Of a stretch of DNA of 64,000 nt, positions 22,601 through 30,140 are shown piece by piece. The stretch covers positions 49,889,340 through 49,953,339 of the forward strand of contig CM049322.1 of assembly GCA_026874595.1 (NCBI GenBank), in the 5' to 3' direction. The position numbers and the translations under genes are program-made. This stretch comes from Sipunculus nudus. Its lineage: Eukaryota; Annelida; Sipuncula; Golfingiida; Sipunculidae. Numbering within the stretch: position 1 is the stretch's first letter; the number at the start of each line of letters is the position of its first letter. Under the pieces are notes generated by a model. That model was not told the DNA's origin and searched no databases. It saw nothing but the letters and a program-made list of their open reading frames with translations.

Positions 22601-23089
22601 TCTGATTTATATGCAGAGGGCTCAGAATAATCCAAAATATGTAACCTGCTGTAAAACATTTGAGTGAATTTTTCATGTTCACCATTTGTCTTTGGGGCTC
22701 TGAAGGGATTCAGCGTAATCGATAAGGAGTTTTTGAGAATTATAGACAGTGAAGTGGTTTTCTCTTGTTTCTGATGTCTTGTAACTGCTGCAGACATTGT
22801 TTCAAAGACACTATAGACTCTATGTGCTGAGATATGCCACCTGCACATGTAATGTTGATTCACTCAGTAATGATTATTTTTGTTTCTTTCTTCTAGAACC
22901 CACTTACGAGAAAGCCAAGAATCAAACAAGGAAAATGCCTCCGCAGCAGGACTAGTCGATCAGTTTATCTCAGAACTTATGGAGGAGGGATACGAAAGGG
23001 CAGCCGTTGTAAAGGCACTCGCTATCGCACAGAACAATGTCAGATTAGCCAGGGACATTTTACGGGAATTTGGTCATAAAAATGCATAA
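2688..23089 (+). CDS. CBL: E3 ubiquitin-protein ligase CBL, 3' part of the gene (8 exons, C-terminal ~375 residues)
   Basis: Cbl proteins bind activated tyrosine kinases at the membrane through an N-terminal TKB domain, recruit an E2 enzyme through a RING finger, and drive receptor ubiquitination and endocytosis (established for the family). Seen here, in order: the last CPFC zinc-ligand pair of the RING followed by the family linker [12 protein letters not shown], an acidic stretch, a proline-rich tail with PxxxPR and RxLPPxP SH3 ligands, a YNVP motif, and a C-terminal UBA domain. Exons chain in phase (0, 0, 0, 2, then 1, 1, 2 at successive junctions), with one ambiguity between exons 4 and 5. 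The two in-phase solutions give 373 or 376 residues. The TKB domain and the first part of the RING are upstream of the window. The UBA makes this a long isoform like vertebrate CBL and CBL-B. Invertebrates usually have one Cbl gene, so the paralogue letter is not assigned. Confidence 0.93.
3495..3660. repeat. Degenerate ~37-bp tandem repeat
   Basis: The motif gtatac/gtatagac/gtagac followed by a T-rich stretch with ctc/cct and aataa/gataac recurs at 3503, 3541, 3576 and 3615. Copies are poorly conserved, so the limits are approximate. Confidence 0.45.
4570..4608 (+). CDS. Possible CBL microexon (13 codons), unproven
   Basis: A 39-nt segment lies between a good acceptor (attttacAG, ends 4569) and a good donor (ACAG|GTAAAC, GT at 4609). 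It is open and phase 0 at both ends, so it could be inserted between exons 1 and 2 without breaking the frame. It would add [13 protein letters not shown], a basic peptide with no Cbl motif that I recognise. Good splice-like pairs occur by chance in long introns, so this is only a candidate cassette exon. Confidence 0.25.
5742..5807 (+). CDS. CBL: CBL exon 2 in window: linker after RING
   Basis: 66 nt, 22 codons, phase 0 in and out. The acceptor is atcattttAG (5740-5741) and the donor is AATCAG|GTCAGT, close to consensus. It encodes a polar segment starting [18 protein letters not shown]. No domain is recognised; this is the variable linker between RING and proline-rich tail. The call rests on strong splice sites, an open frame, and phase agreement with the exons before and after. 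Confidence 0.8.
5870..6420. repeat. Degenerate ~185-bp tandem repeat rich in ggaattg/aattgaa
   Basis: aagtgtaaattgaa occurs at 5957 and 6150 (193 apart). The motif ggaaaa(c/t)tgta/cgc..ttggaa occurs near 5885, 6067, 6246 and 6342. The whole stretch is saturated with aattgg/ggaatt words. It appears to be about three old copies. Confidence 0.6.
7030..7240 (+). mobile_element. tRNA-related SINE-like element
   Basis: A perfect T-arm is visible at 7065-7081: ccggg / ttcgatc / cccgg, containing the pol III B box GGTTCGATCC. It is followed by a GC-richer body (ctcagggaaccgcggttttc, cctgtagacaac, ccggagtcgggaag) and then an AT-rich microsatellite tail from about 7235 to 7312. The composition stands out from the flanking AT-rich intron. 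The A-box/5' tRNA half is not clear, so the 5' end may be truncated. The layout (tRNA-like head, body, simple tail) is that of a SINE; the family is not identified. Confidence 0.65.
7235..7312. repeat. TA/TG-type microsatellite
   Basis: An interrupted (TA)n/(TATG)n tract, directly after the SINE-like body and probably its 3' tail. Confidence 0.8.
8659..8789 (+). CDS. CBL: CBL exon 3 in window: Ser/Pro-rich with PxxxPR SH3 ligand
   Basis: 131 nt, phase 0 in and 2 nt left over at the end. The acceptor is tatttttcAG (8657-8658) and the donor is GCAAG|GTGGGC at 8790. The product is Ser/Pro-rich ([12 protein letters not shown]) and carries [18 protein letters not shown] fits both PxxPxR (class II SH3) and PxxxPR, the type bound by CIN85/CD2AP SH3 domains in vertebrate Cbl and Cbl-b (family knowledge). 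GC content rises sharply against the flanking intron. A run of 17 C follows 20 nt downstream of the donor. Confidence 0.9.
8810..8826. repeat. Poly-C run (17 nt) beside the exon 3 donor
   Basis: Seventeen C, starting 20 nt after the splice donor at 8790. On the transcript it would be a C-rich tract next to a 5' splice site. Confidence 0.95.
9084..9144. repeat. Pyrimidine-rich tract, CTT then TC repeats
   Basis: ctacttctacttctcc followed by tctctctcttt and ctctctctctctc, then AG at 9143-9144. It resembles a strong acceptor, but no in-phase coding segment follows. Taken as simple sequence. Confidence 0.8.
9661..9857 (+). CDS. CBL: CBL exon 4 in window: RxLPPxP motif and acidic Ser cluster (3' end uncertain)
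   Basis: The acceptor is cttctcactgtAG (9659-9660). The first base completes the split Arg codon from exon 3, giving [25 protein letters not shown] is a class I SH3 ligand (RxLPPxP), followed by an acidic serine cluster and a Pro/Ser/Ala-rich stretch with TPPQRPP. Three donors are possible: CAG|GT at 9858 (used here), ACAG|GTGGCG at 9825, and AAT|GTAGAA at 9845. The first two leave one base and need a shifted acceptor in the next exon; the third keeps phase 0 with the TAG acceptor of exon 5. Reading through reaches a stop at 9920-9922. Confidence 0.85.
9858..12751 (+). other. CBL intron 9858-12751
   Basis: 2.9 kb AT-rich intron. Only minor simple sequence is seen, such as a duplicated attcggaa near 11460. 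No exon fits a phase-1 entry convincingly, so a missed small exon cannot be ruled out. Confidence 0.65.
12752..12812 (+). CDS. CBL: CBL exon 5 in window: short linker exon (5' end uncertain by 4 nt)
   Basis: The acceptor is ttgtttAG (12750-12751), with a second AG four bases on (12754-12755). The donor is AGACAG|GTGCAC at 12813. Read as GAA GGG AAA..., it gives [20 protein letters not shown] and leaves one G. With the next exon this makes a Glu codon and a continuous frame into the unmistakable Pro/Ser-rich exon 6. A phase-1 entry at 12752 hits an in-frame TAA. A phase-1 entry is open only if the second AG is used (start 12756). Frame continuity with exon 6 fixes the reading frame, not the exact start. 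Confidence 0.7.
12813..12862 (+). other. Very short CBL intron (50 nt)
   Basis: Begins GTGCAC and ends tacttttgtAG. Its removal is needed to join exon 5 to exon 6 in the frame that encodes the GHS/YNVP segment. If kept, the exon 5 frame stops at TGA after four more codons (g-gt gca cta tgt tga). The length is near the lower limit for animal introns. Confidence 0.7.
12863..13111 (+). CDS. CBL: CBL exon 6 in window: GHS-repeat, Ser/Pro-rich, YNVP tyrosine motif
   Basis: 249 nt. The acceptor is tacttttgtAG (12861-12862) and the donor is CACAG|GTAAAC at 13112. The product starts [16 protein letters not shown], then has short repeats of GHS/GHSPT, then [11 protein letters not shown] (Tyr codon 13003-13005) and a Ser/Thr/Asn-rich end. 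YNVP fits YxxP, the Crk/CrkL SH2 ligand type; vertebrate CBL has a YDVP site with that role (family knowledge, position not aligned here). Base composition is much richer in C than the surrounding intron. The frame stays open past the donor to 13386, but the extra part is a simple pentanucleotide repeat and is not taken as coding. Confidence 0.87.
13154..13191. repeat. (TGTGC)n pentanucleotide repeat
   Basis: About six tgtgc units with one change (tgcgg) near the end. The frame across it reads as a Cys/Ala-rich artefact. Confidence 0.9.
13501..13655. repeat. 40-41 bp minisatellite, 4 copies
   Basis: tttacagaaatg-type starts occur at 13501, 13541, 13582 and 13623. Each continues with ..aaatttcctctcattttat. 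Each copy ends in an AT/T-rich stretch leading to the next tttacag, so every junction looks like a splice acceptor. Confidence 0.9.
13690..13719. repeat. Three perfect copies of attcaactgg
   Basis: A 10-bp unit repeated exactly at 13690, 13700 and 13710. Confidence 0.95.
15021..15995. repeat. Pearl-like element: ~150-bp units between tttagctcag ends
   Basis: gcacaaat starts recur at 15121, 15381, 15538 and 15684, with a further diverged copy near 15895. ggaaacctgaaattaggtc or a variant recurs at 15191, 15451, 15607, 15759 and 15831. Each unit also has a cctagaatcttc..tgacatccaggga block. The array is entered by tttagctcagctgactgaa (15021) and left by gtttagctcagcgtac (about 15984). Motifs of the tagctca..gagctat..tccgtc type are common in mollusc genomes (general knowledge). 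Confidence 0.8.
16629..16664. repeat. (TAA)n microsatellite
   Basis: Twelve TAA units without interruption, in a wider AT-only region. Confidence 0.95.
18238..18290 (+). other. Degenerate tRNA-like patch
   Basis: gtggggcagagcacagggct resembles an A box/D arm and gcgggttcaaag a B box, with tRNA-like spacing between them. The arms do not pair well, so this is at best a relic of a tRNA-derived element. Confidence 0.3.
18996..19086 (+). CDS. CBL: CBL exon 7 in window: second PxxxPR proline-rich motif
   Basis: 91 nt. The acceptor is tttacttttcAG (18994-18995) and the donor is AACCAG|GTACAT at 19087. With the G left from exon 6 it reads [20 protein letters not shown] and then [17 protein letters not shown] again matches PxxxPR and PxxPxR, followed by Lys. 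The final AG is completed to AGA (Arg) by the next exon. Phase in and out agrees with both neighbours, which lie 5.9 kb and 3.8 kb away. Confidence 0.9.
19280..19560. repeat. Degenerate minisatellite of the caagnagtcat-cctgg type
   Basis: aagcagtcattcctgg (19290), aagaagtcatacctgg (19369) and acaagtagttatctatagcaac (19397) are similar, and related acaagaagttac and agcaacaaaacccagcaa words recur. Units are ~28-40 bp and strongly diverged. Confidence 0.5.
19980..20662. mobile_element. MITE candidate with inverted ends (683 bp)
   Basis: The left end 19980-19996 reads cccagtcacactagagg. The right end 20646-20662 is its inverted complement with one mismatch. A second inverted match lies inside: aatcgtaagaccatcacatg near 20048 against the complement of catatggtcactgatggtct near 20535-20555. 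No transposase frame is present. No clear target-site duplication is visible, so the superfamily is left open. Confidence 0.65.
20370..20425. mobile_element. Gtcttatac-type element remnant inside the MITE candidate
   Basis: ggggttgtcttatacacagg and ggtcatcttatacatgcata form a short repeat. Similar paired gtcttatac words occur at ends of some animal DNA transposons (from memory, family not identified). It may be part of the MITE or an older insertion. Confidence 0.3.
21904..21951. repeat. Four palindromes gatttaaatc
   Basis: The perfect 10-bp palindrome occurs at 21904, 21918, 21930 and 21942, with spacings of 14, 12 and 12. Confidence 0.95.
22897..23089 (+). CDS. CBL: CBL last exon: C-terminal UBA domain and stop
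   Basis: The acceptor is tctttcttctAG (22895-22896) and the stop TAA is at 23087-23089. It encodes 64 residues counting the split Arg. The first ~20 are polar ([11 protein letters not shown]). Residues ~21-59 form a [21 protein letters not shown], then a second helix with KALAIAQNN and a third with LARDILREF. The GY loop and the AQNN(V/I)xxA(R/K)xILREF end are the Cbl-type UBA pattern. UBA domains of this family bind ubiquitin and/or mediate dimerisation; which applies here cannot be read from sequence. The protein ends four residues after the last helix (HKNA). Confidence 0.96.
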
Positions 23090-23262
23090 TATTTCCTTGT
23101 CCAGGAATGATAGGCCATGGTTAAAGTTATTTTCTTACAGGTATCACTTGCACCAAAAAAAATTTAGGAAAATATTTAAGTGGTATGAGTGAGATTGTGG
23201 TCACGTCATTGTGACTGTTGTGCATTTCTGAGCAGTAAGGTAATCAGAATTTCACATCTTCC

Positions 23263-23268
23263 AATAAA
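23263..23268 (+). terminator. Candidate polyadenylation signal AATAAA of CBL
   Basis: The hexamer AATAAA (in ccAATAAAcagg) lies 174 nt after the stop codon, and a T-rich run follows at 23386-23408. This would give a short 3' UTR of about 200 nt. Longer 3' UTRs ending further right cannot be excluded. Confidence 0.4.
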
Positions 23269-23740
23269 CAGGTCACTTGTGCCGTCACAATGGGACCTTC
23301 CTTCATTGCCGGGCAACAAGGTTAATGCAACAATCAGTCGACAAAAGTACTCTCTGTACACAGCCAGAATTTGGCCCAGCAAAACAAATTTTTATTTTTT
23401 TTTTTTTATCTTGCAGTGCAAGACATTATTATACAGAATATGACCTATCAAGTAAAGGCTTGTAAACCTAACCTGTCCTTCGTGCTATTAAACAGTTTTG
23501 AATACTGTACTGTGTACTCTTTAGCCTTGATTGGCCATTATAATTCTGGCCCCACCATGTTTAAGATTCATGACATAGCTGGCTTGGTGGCCTGCTGGAG
23601 CTAGATCTCATCGTGATTGGGAGAGAGACCTGCTTGTAAGAAGATAGATTCTCATGGCAAGCTGTAGTCATTTTTATATCAGTGATAAGATCTGTCAGTT
23701 ATTTATTGTAAGTAGACTTTGGAAGTCCTCCACTTGGTTA

Positions 23741-23830
23741 CTCAGCCAGTGATTGGGTGTTTACGTCACATGCATGACGCAAAGTGCAACCCATTTATCG
23801 GCTTATTTCCTCACCTGATGTGAGGTGCAG
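23741..23830. repeat. 90-bp dispersed repeat, copy 1
   Basis: Starts ctcagccagtgattgggtg and ends gatgtgaggtgcag. It matches 25321-25410 with only two mismatches (positions 23779 and 23799 in this copy). It contains a near-palindrome gtcacatgcatgac and a small hairpin cacct-gatgtg-aggtg at its end. Confidence 0.95.
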
Positions 23831-25320
23831 CCCAGGGAATGGCTGATTTTATCACATGATGACTTGTTAATTAACGCATGGGTCATATGTTCAGGAGAGC
23901 TTATCTGGATCAATGAAAGCAACCAATGTTTTGTGAAACTATTGTATTCTTGTATGTATATTTTAAGTCCAAATCAGTATATTGGCAATATATTAAGTAC
24001 ATGTATTTCTTAATGCACAAAGTATGTTTCCATATTAAAATTCAGTAGAAATGCATTTGAACAGTGTGGGATGACAAATATATTAAGAAAAGTCAGTCAA
24101 TAGCTAACATTAATATATAAACAATTCAGCTCAGGGTTTGTACTTCTTGCAGAAATAGGTTGAAATGTGGTATTGAAGCACATAAAACATCTCAATAATT
24201 CAGAAAATGTTTATCTGTCCCTGACACAGTTTGAAATTTGATTGTCTGATATCTTGGGAATCCTTTCAGCAAATTATGTATTTAAGTCCTGCTTTAACAT
24301 AGGAAGCTTTACAAATTATAACATTGATTTCCATGCCTGATATATCATACTAAAATAACTTTAAAAATTTAGCTGCCTAAACTTTTAGCAAGATCATGGG
24401 CCATGCATGAGCACTTTCATCAAAAATTGGTCAAATGGTTGTCAGTTCTTGGGCATGGTCTCGCTACTCCTTGGAAAAAATGATATGAAACCCTGGTTGG
24501 ACTAGGCATTGGTTCAGTAGAGAGGAGAATGCATTTAAACCTCTGAAACAAAAATCATGTTCCATGCTATCACATATCTGAACAAGGGCCCTGGAGCAAT
24601 CGTAGGTGTAACTAGGCGATCATAGCCGTGGGAATAAGGGAAGTTGCGTCTGGTTGATATTTCCATTCAGAACTCAATTAAAATCCCTGGATCGACCTAT
24701 GAAAAAGTATCTTGAAAATGAATTGGAAAATGTTGAACTTTTGGAAGGGTATGAACCCTGAAACAGTGTACTGTGGTTGCCTTGAAAGTTTTCTGAACCC
24801 TGCGTATTTTTCCCTCTGTATCAATGTGAGATGTTGAAATTTTGGGCTGCCAAAAGTAAGGCTAACATTTCACCATCATGGGTACTTAAGATTCCACTTT
24901 ATAGATTTTTTTTTTTTAAATATGTTTTTGTGTCATGCTTTGGGTACTTGTTGATACCGTTAAGTATACATCATCCCATGATATACACCAAAGTCATATT
25001 AAGCCTTCAAATAATTTCCCTCGCAGCCTTTCATAATCTGTGCTTTACATACATGTAGATGCTGTCAATCGCATAACGGGGACAGGATAATGGAGATGAG
25101 TTTCAATGGTTTAGGTACTCTTGAGTCATTAGAGGGGAAAGTGGCCTTACCTATGCTTTTGTGAAAGAGTGCATGTTAGATGTCTATTTTTATATCCACT
25201 GGTAAATGATAAGCCACTAAAACACAACAGAGCATCACAACTATTTTGGTATGAGTGAATGAATTAATATTGCACAGAAATACGCACACGTTCAACAGAG
25301 CTAATGTATATATATATAAA

Positions 25321-25408
25321 CTCAGCCAGTGATTGGGTGTTTACGTCACATGCATGACACAAAGTGCAACCCATTTATTGGCTTATTTCCTCACCTGATG
25401 TGAGGTGC

Positions 25409-25410
<2 letters not shown>
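25321..25410. repeat. 90-bp dispersed repeat, copy 2 (inside array unit 1)
   Basis: Direct-orientation copy of 23741-23830, sitting inside a TA microsatellite. Array unit 6 lacks it at the matching site (about 61146-61200), so it is an insertion into unit 1. Confidence 0.9.
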
Positions 25411-25444
<34 letters not shown>

Positions 25445-25914
25445 AAAATAACAAAAATATATTTATGTAAAGATTTTATGGCGTAAGACTGAGTGTGGTG
25501 TATATATGGGTGAAAGTTTCTTGAGGTTACAAGACTCAGGAGTATCAACAGTTTACAGTCAGGGCTGGAATCCATATTGTCTATGAATTATAAATGTATT
25601 TATGTGATCTGTATAGTCGGATTCGCACATTATTCCGATCCTCCAGTCTGTTAGGGTCCATGTTTAACATTGAATAAAACACAGGTATTATACAGAGCAA
25701 AATATGAAATAGCCCTATATTGTTACCTTAATACTGCAACCATGTATAGTTGTACATCCAATATAATTATATGAATGAAATATGACGGGGTATGGCCATG
25801 GTTCAGACTGTAGTTATATAAACCATACATGATTATTATAGCAATATATCCCTTAATCAGCACATGGTGATCTATTGTGGGGCATCCTGTTTGATCAACC
25901 ATCTTGCGAACAGA

Positions 25915-26300
25915 AAGAGTCAACGTCATGTGATCAAATGACCTGATCATGTGATCATTCCCCCATATAATTCAAGTATAGCCTAAATGTGAGACTATAA
26001 CGGTGGCGCATGATCATATGACCTGATCATGTGATTATTTGACCCTATTGCTTCACTCGAGTTGTGATTGTATATGACTATAATAGTTGTACGATCATGT
26101 GATCAGATCTTGTGATGGTCTGACCATAATATTCCTTAACCACTTGAGTATATGACTGTAATTGTCAAGTATGATCATGCAATCCTGATCTTGTAATCAT
26201 TTGGCCATAACAAACAAAGTTCACAGAGTATTTGACTGTTATAGTCATATTTGAGGTCACATGGCCATTCTTGTGAAAAACTGCTTGATATTTTGTGACC
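25915..26300. repeat. ~78-bp minisatellite rich in TGATCA, 5 diverged copies (in unit 1)
   Basis: gagt/gagacta/tatgacta-type starts occur at 25917, 25991, 26071, 26146 and 26226. Inner parts repeat gatcatgtgatca and gacc/ggccataa. The same block occurs in every unit (for example from about 32930, 40005, 47055, 54125 and 61690). Confidence 0.8.
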
Positions 26301-27065
26301 ATGTATAATTACAAATTGTTTGATCAGGTGAAAAGGGACATTACTCTTACTGCAGTTAATCAATCAAAATGTTTTATTTTCACTATTTGAATTCATCATA
26401 CCTTCCAATGATTATGTATCATTGTGGTGTTATAAATTATGTGGCGTATTGTTCTTTGATTAGGTTCTGTCATATACATGAATGTCATGTGGTTTCATAG
26501 AGGTAATACTGGTATGCACAAAGTGCAACATTTCTGGGGCTTGTCTTATAGTTGTCACAATGTGACGAAAAATCAACACATATTTATGAGTGGTAGCCCC
26601 CGTTGTCTCCCTTGCACTTTAAGAATATCAGTATACATATGCCTGTTTAATCAGTAATATATATGTATTGAAAATGCACCTTTCCTTTGGTACTTAAATG
26701 GTGAAAATGGTCTTGATCATAAAAAAATTGGTATAACTTATTACAAAATCAAACATTTCCTTATTCAGTTTCAATAATATTACATTTGAAATTTAAACAA
26801 GTGCTTGCCCCTGCTAATTTGATATCTGATTTCCTACCAACTAGTGTCATTATCAAGTTATATATATATATCGTCAGCCATCCCGTTTAGCCAGGCATAT
26901 AACTTTGTTTTATTATAACCTGCATCTCAAGAAACTCCAAGCAATCAGGCATATGTAGTGAGTGTATTGTGAAGTTTTTTAGGATTAAATAACTGATGTA
27001 GACGAGGCTTACAGCGGGCTGTAATGTACCTTCAGATTGCTTTTGTTAATTAATTTCAGGTGGCT

Positions 27066-27066
27066 T

Positions 27067-27115
<49 letters not shown>
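27066..27115. repeat. TA microsatellite, locus a, unit 1
   Basis: A nearly pure (TA)n tract. Equivalents are near 34081, 41158, 48208, 55277 and 62841, and lengths differ between units. Confidence 0.95.
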
Positions 27116-27117
<2 letters not shown>

Positions 27118-28017
27118 GATTAATATATGCTTTCTCATTATATACTTTCTTTGGTTTGATGATCCATATTCATTCATTTTGGTTCTATATTAGCTGAGTG
27201 GTGGCAGCCATTTTTGGGTAAAATAGTCCTTTCACCAGAAACCCCCAGTTTATTGTGTTATCTCTGTCCGAGTCAATATGATTCTCATCGACGTAGCAGC
27301 TGGTCTGACACCAAAGGATCTTTTAAATAAACAATAAAACAGATTTATAATCTTAGCTGCCAGGAAAATGCTGAGCCTCTTTGGCCGGAGGTCTTTTCTT
27401 CATACAGCAGGAAATAATAGAATGCAGCAACTGTTCCTGTTGTGATCAAAACTGATTCCAGCAGGGCCTCTTGTATGGGAGATTGGAAACCAAGGTGGTT
27501 TTAGTTTCATCAGTTAGGTGGGAGAATGGTAGTTTGTGTCATGGCAAAGAGCTGACATGTGCACTGCCTCAGAAGACTGTCAGATGCCAATATATAATAA
27601 CAATGTCACGTCACACTAAAACACAAGGGTTAACAAGACAGACTGTGGTCAGATAGATTATAATGTTACAATGGAGATAAGATTTTGGAGAATATAAATT
27701 CTCTGAATATTTTTGATAAAAATAGAACATGTAGCAAAATCTTCACACATTCATAAATATACATGAAAATATGAATATGTATGAGATTATAGTATTATAT
27801 ATGATAATAATAATAATGATGAACTTTTAGTCCCGGCAGTTCTGGAGAGGAGTTGAATATGCATGCAGGGAACCTTCAGAGGTACACAGTCAGGATTAGA
27901 GCTACTTTATGTAAATAACATGTAAAAATTGGTTATCATTTGCCGTGAACGACTATGGTCATATTTTGTACACATCCATATGTAAAATAATGGTCTACCA
28001 GTGAAAGTTTGTTATCG

Positions 28018-28020
<3 letters not shown>

Positions 28021-28076
<56 letters not shown>
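28021..28076. repeat. TA microsatellite, locus b, unit 1
   Basis: A pure (AT)28 between ttatcgata and gcagccc. Equivalents: 35112-35171, 42176-42229, 49237-49304, 56303-56340 and 63857-63876. Confidence 0.95.
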
Positions 28077-28079
<3 letters not shown>

Positions 28080-28377
28080 GCCCTGAATTGTGCATGGTAT
28101 TGATAAATAAATCCATTTAGGCATGCTTGTAATAGTGACCAGTGCACAGTTTTGCCATTTTTTTTTGCAGAGCAGAAGGAATTGTATATAAATCTTGTAA
28201 TTGAAATCTTGTACCAATGCCAGGCTGTGACCTTGGCTAGTTATAATAAAGCTTATTTCCTGTATGTACTGGGTTTGTCTTCTAGTACGAGTTTGTGATA
28301 TATTCTCATGTCAAGTTGCCTTACTGGATGTCTTTTATGCGTCCAAAACATGTAAATATTTGTTTGATGAGTTAGAA

Positions 28378-28396
28378 CCCCCCCCCCCCCCCCCCC
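28378..28396. repeat. Poly-C run, unit 1
   Basis: 19 C after gttagaa. Equivalents have 11 (35478-35488), 15 (42536-42550), 14 (49611-49624) and 13 (56645-56657) C. Confidence 0.95.
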
Positions 28397-28488
28397 AATA
28401 ATACCAAATGCCATTCAAGAAGTCGGTGGAATTCACTCTCTACTAAACGTAAAAAATCTCGGAATCCGACATCATTTATATCTCTTCT

Positions 28489-29240
28489 GGCAAGCTCTTG
28501 GTTATCAACATCTAAGAAAGAAAGGGGGGCATGGGGAGAGGGACAGGAATTAGGTTTAAAGGATATTTAACTCTGTGGGTACCGGTGTTTGCATATACGT
28601 GCTGCGATTCTGTCAGAGAATTAGTTCTTTATAAATGCTATTTATGATTATCATTCATAATATTATTTAACTGTTCAGCATCAGTTGTCTGATGATCATC
28701 AACTTACACAAGAGTCGAAGGGTAAGATTTCCATATGCCTTAACATGCATATGATCACACATGGTATGGTGGTTAACTTAGAAGAAATAGCAAAGTAATA
28801 AGGAAATACATATTTACTTTAGTTGGGTTTAAACATTTATTTAAACATCTGTTGAAAGCAAGCGGTAAGGTTTTCCTATGTAAATCATTAGTTTACAGCG
28901 CAGCTACATGTATATCCCACCCACCTATCACATCTATGTGTCGGCTACATCGTAATTCAAATCTTAAGTCGTTAACAGCATAATGGAAGTAACCTCCTAG
29001 TAAACCAGCATCATTTAAATATACTTATCGTGATATTCTCACTTAAAGGTGTCTGGATAAATTACTAGCAGAAGAGATGCAATAGTATCCCTGGAGTCTT
29101 AAATCCGTTTTGAACGTGTCTCTGTTAAGAAAAATATCAACCGGCATGGTATATAGGTGGCAGCAGAAGACTTGTTCAATGGATAAAACTGTCAAAGATG
29201 TAAGGACATACCTCCCAAATTTCACAGCTGCCCTTGGAGA
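28489..29240. repeat. Internal duplication, half A (unit 1)
   Basis: Aligns with half B by ordered matches: tggcaagctcttggttat, ataaatgctatttatgatta, cagctacatgtatatc, tatcaaccggcatg and gacttgttcaatggat. The same pair is present in all full units. Confidence 0.75.
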
Positions 29241-29291
29241 AAATCTCTCACTCTCTCATCAATAAAAGCCAATTTAAAATATCATGACTTA

Positions 29292-30140
29292 TGGCAAGCT
29301 TTTAGTTATTTTGTACAAAGGAGAAAGACAGTGGGTCTTGGGGAGAGGTACAAGGGTAAGGTTTTCCCAAAAATTCCGTTCTGTATGTGCCACATTGTGG
29401 GTACAAATCTATGAGACAATAAGTGCTATATAAATACTATTTATTCTTATAATTATTATTTTTATTATTATATGCATTCATGCCCATATGCCTTGACAAT
29501 AATATCACCAATGGGATGAGCGTTAACTAAGAACATATAACACAGTATAATGAATAAAGACAAATATTTCCTTCAGTTGGTTTAAACATATTTATTTGAA
29601 CAGGATTACATCTGTTCCAGGTTAGCTTTAAGATTTTCCTATGTAAAACATCCTTCGAGGGTTTTACAGCTACATGTATATCTCGCCCACCCATCACAGC
29701 AGGCTTGTCATGAAGATAAATATTCTTACCACCTCATGTAATCTGCTTTCTCTTCAGTTCCCTGTCACGGGTAAAATGCCGTGGCAATTCAGGTCGAGAA
29801 TAGTAATTACTATTGTGGCAGTAATTTACCCATTAAAAGCATATCAGTGCACAAAGATAATCCCACATCATACAAATTTACTAATGCCTAACTGGCAGAA
29901 CTGTCCATTGCCAGATAACAAATATGGATTTCTCCCAACAGAGATACAATGATATACATAGAGTCATAAGCTTGACATTAACCCCTTAGAAATATGGCTC
30001 TTTTATGTAATGTAGTTAGGTATCAACTGAAATGATGTATACGTGGCACCATGAGACTTGTTCAAAAGATAAACTATCAGATACTAGTGTATAAGGGCTT
30101 ACTAATTTATACAATGATGCACAAAGCAGATCATGAGAAA
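29292..30140. repeat. Internal duplication, half B (unit 1)
   Basis: Counterparts of half A: tggcaagcttttagttat (29292), ataaatactatttattctta (29428), cagctacatgtatatctcgc (29667), tatcaactgaaatgatg (30020) and gacttgttcaaaagataaa (30055). Offsets are 766-886 bp. Divergence is much higher than between whole units, so this duplication predates the array. Confidence 0.75.

Larger units (their letters stand above)
19087..22896 (+). other. Last CBL intron 19087-22896
   Basis: 3.8 kb. Holds a degenerate caagcag/acaagaagtcat repeat (about 19280-19560), the 683-bp MITE candidate and four gatttaaatc palindromes. Part of 22312-22420 resembles 13752-13850 in the earlier intron. Otherwise AT-rich, no gene seen. 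Confidence 0.75.
23090..24587. other. CBL 3' flank up to the tandem array
   Basis: Contains the probable 3' UTR (to about 23290) and then AT-rich DNA without a recognised gene. A 90-bp segment at 23741-23830 recurs inside the first array unit. Homology with the array begins near 24577. Confidence 0.7.

Noticed and set aside
27936-28217. Frames with long Ile-Tyr repeats
   Set aside because: They are translations of the TA microsatellite.
29674-29952. 92-codon frame repeated in each array unit
   Set aside because: Near-identity of units keeps any frame open, so repetition is not evidence of coding. No domain, and composition is as in non-coding DNA.
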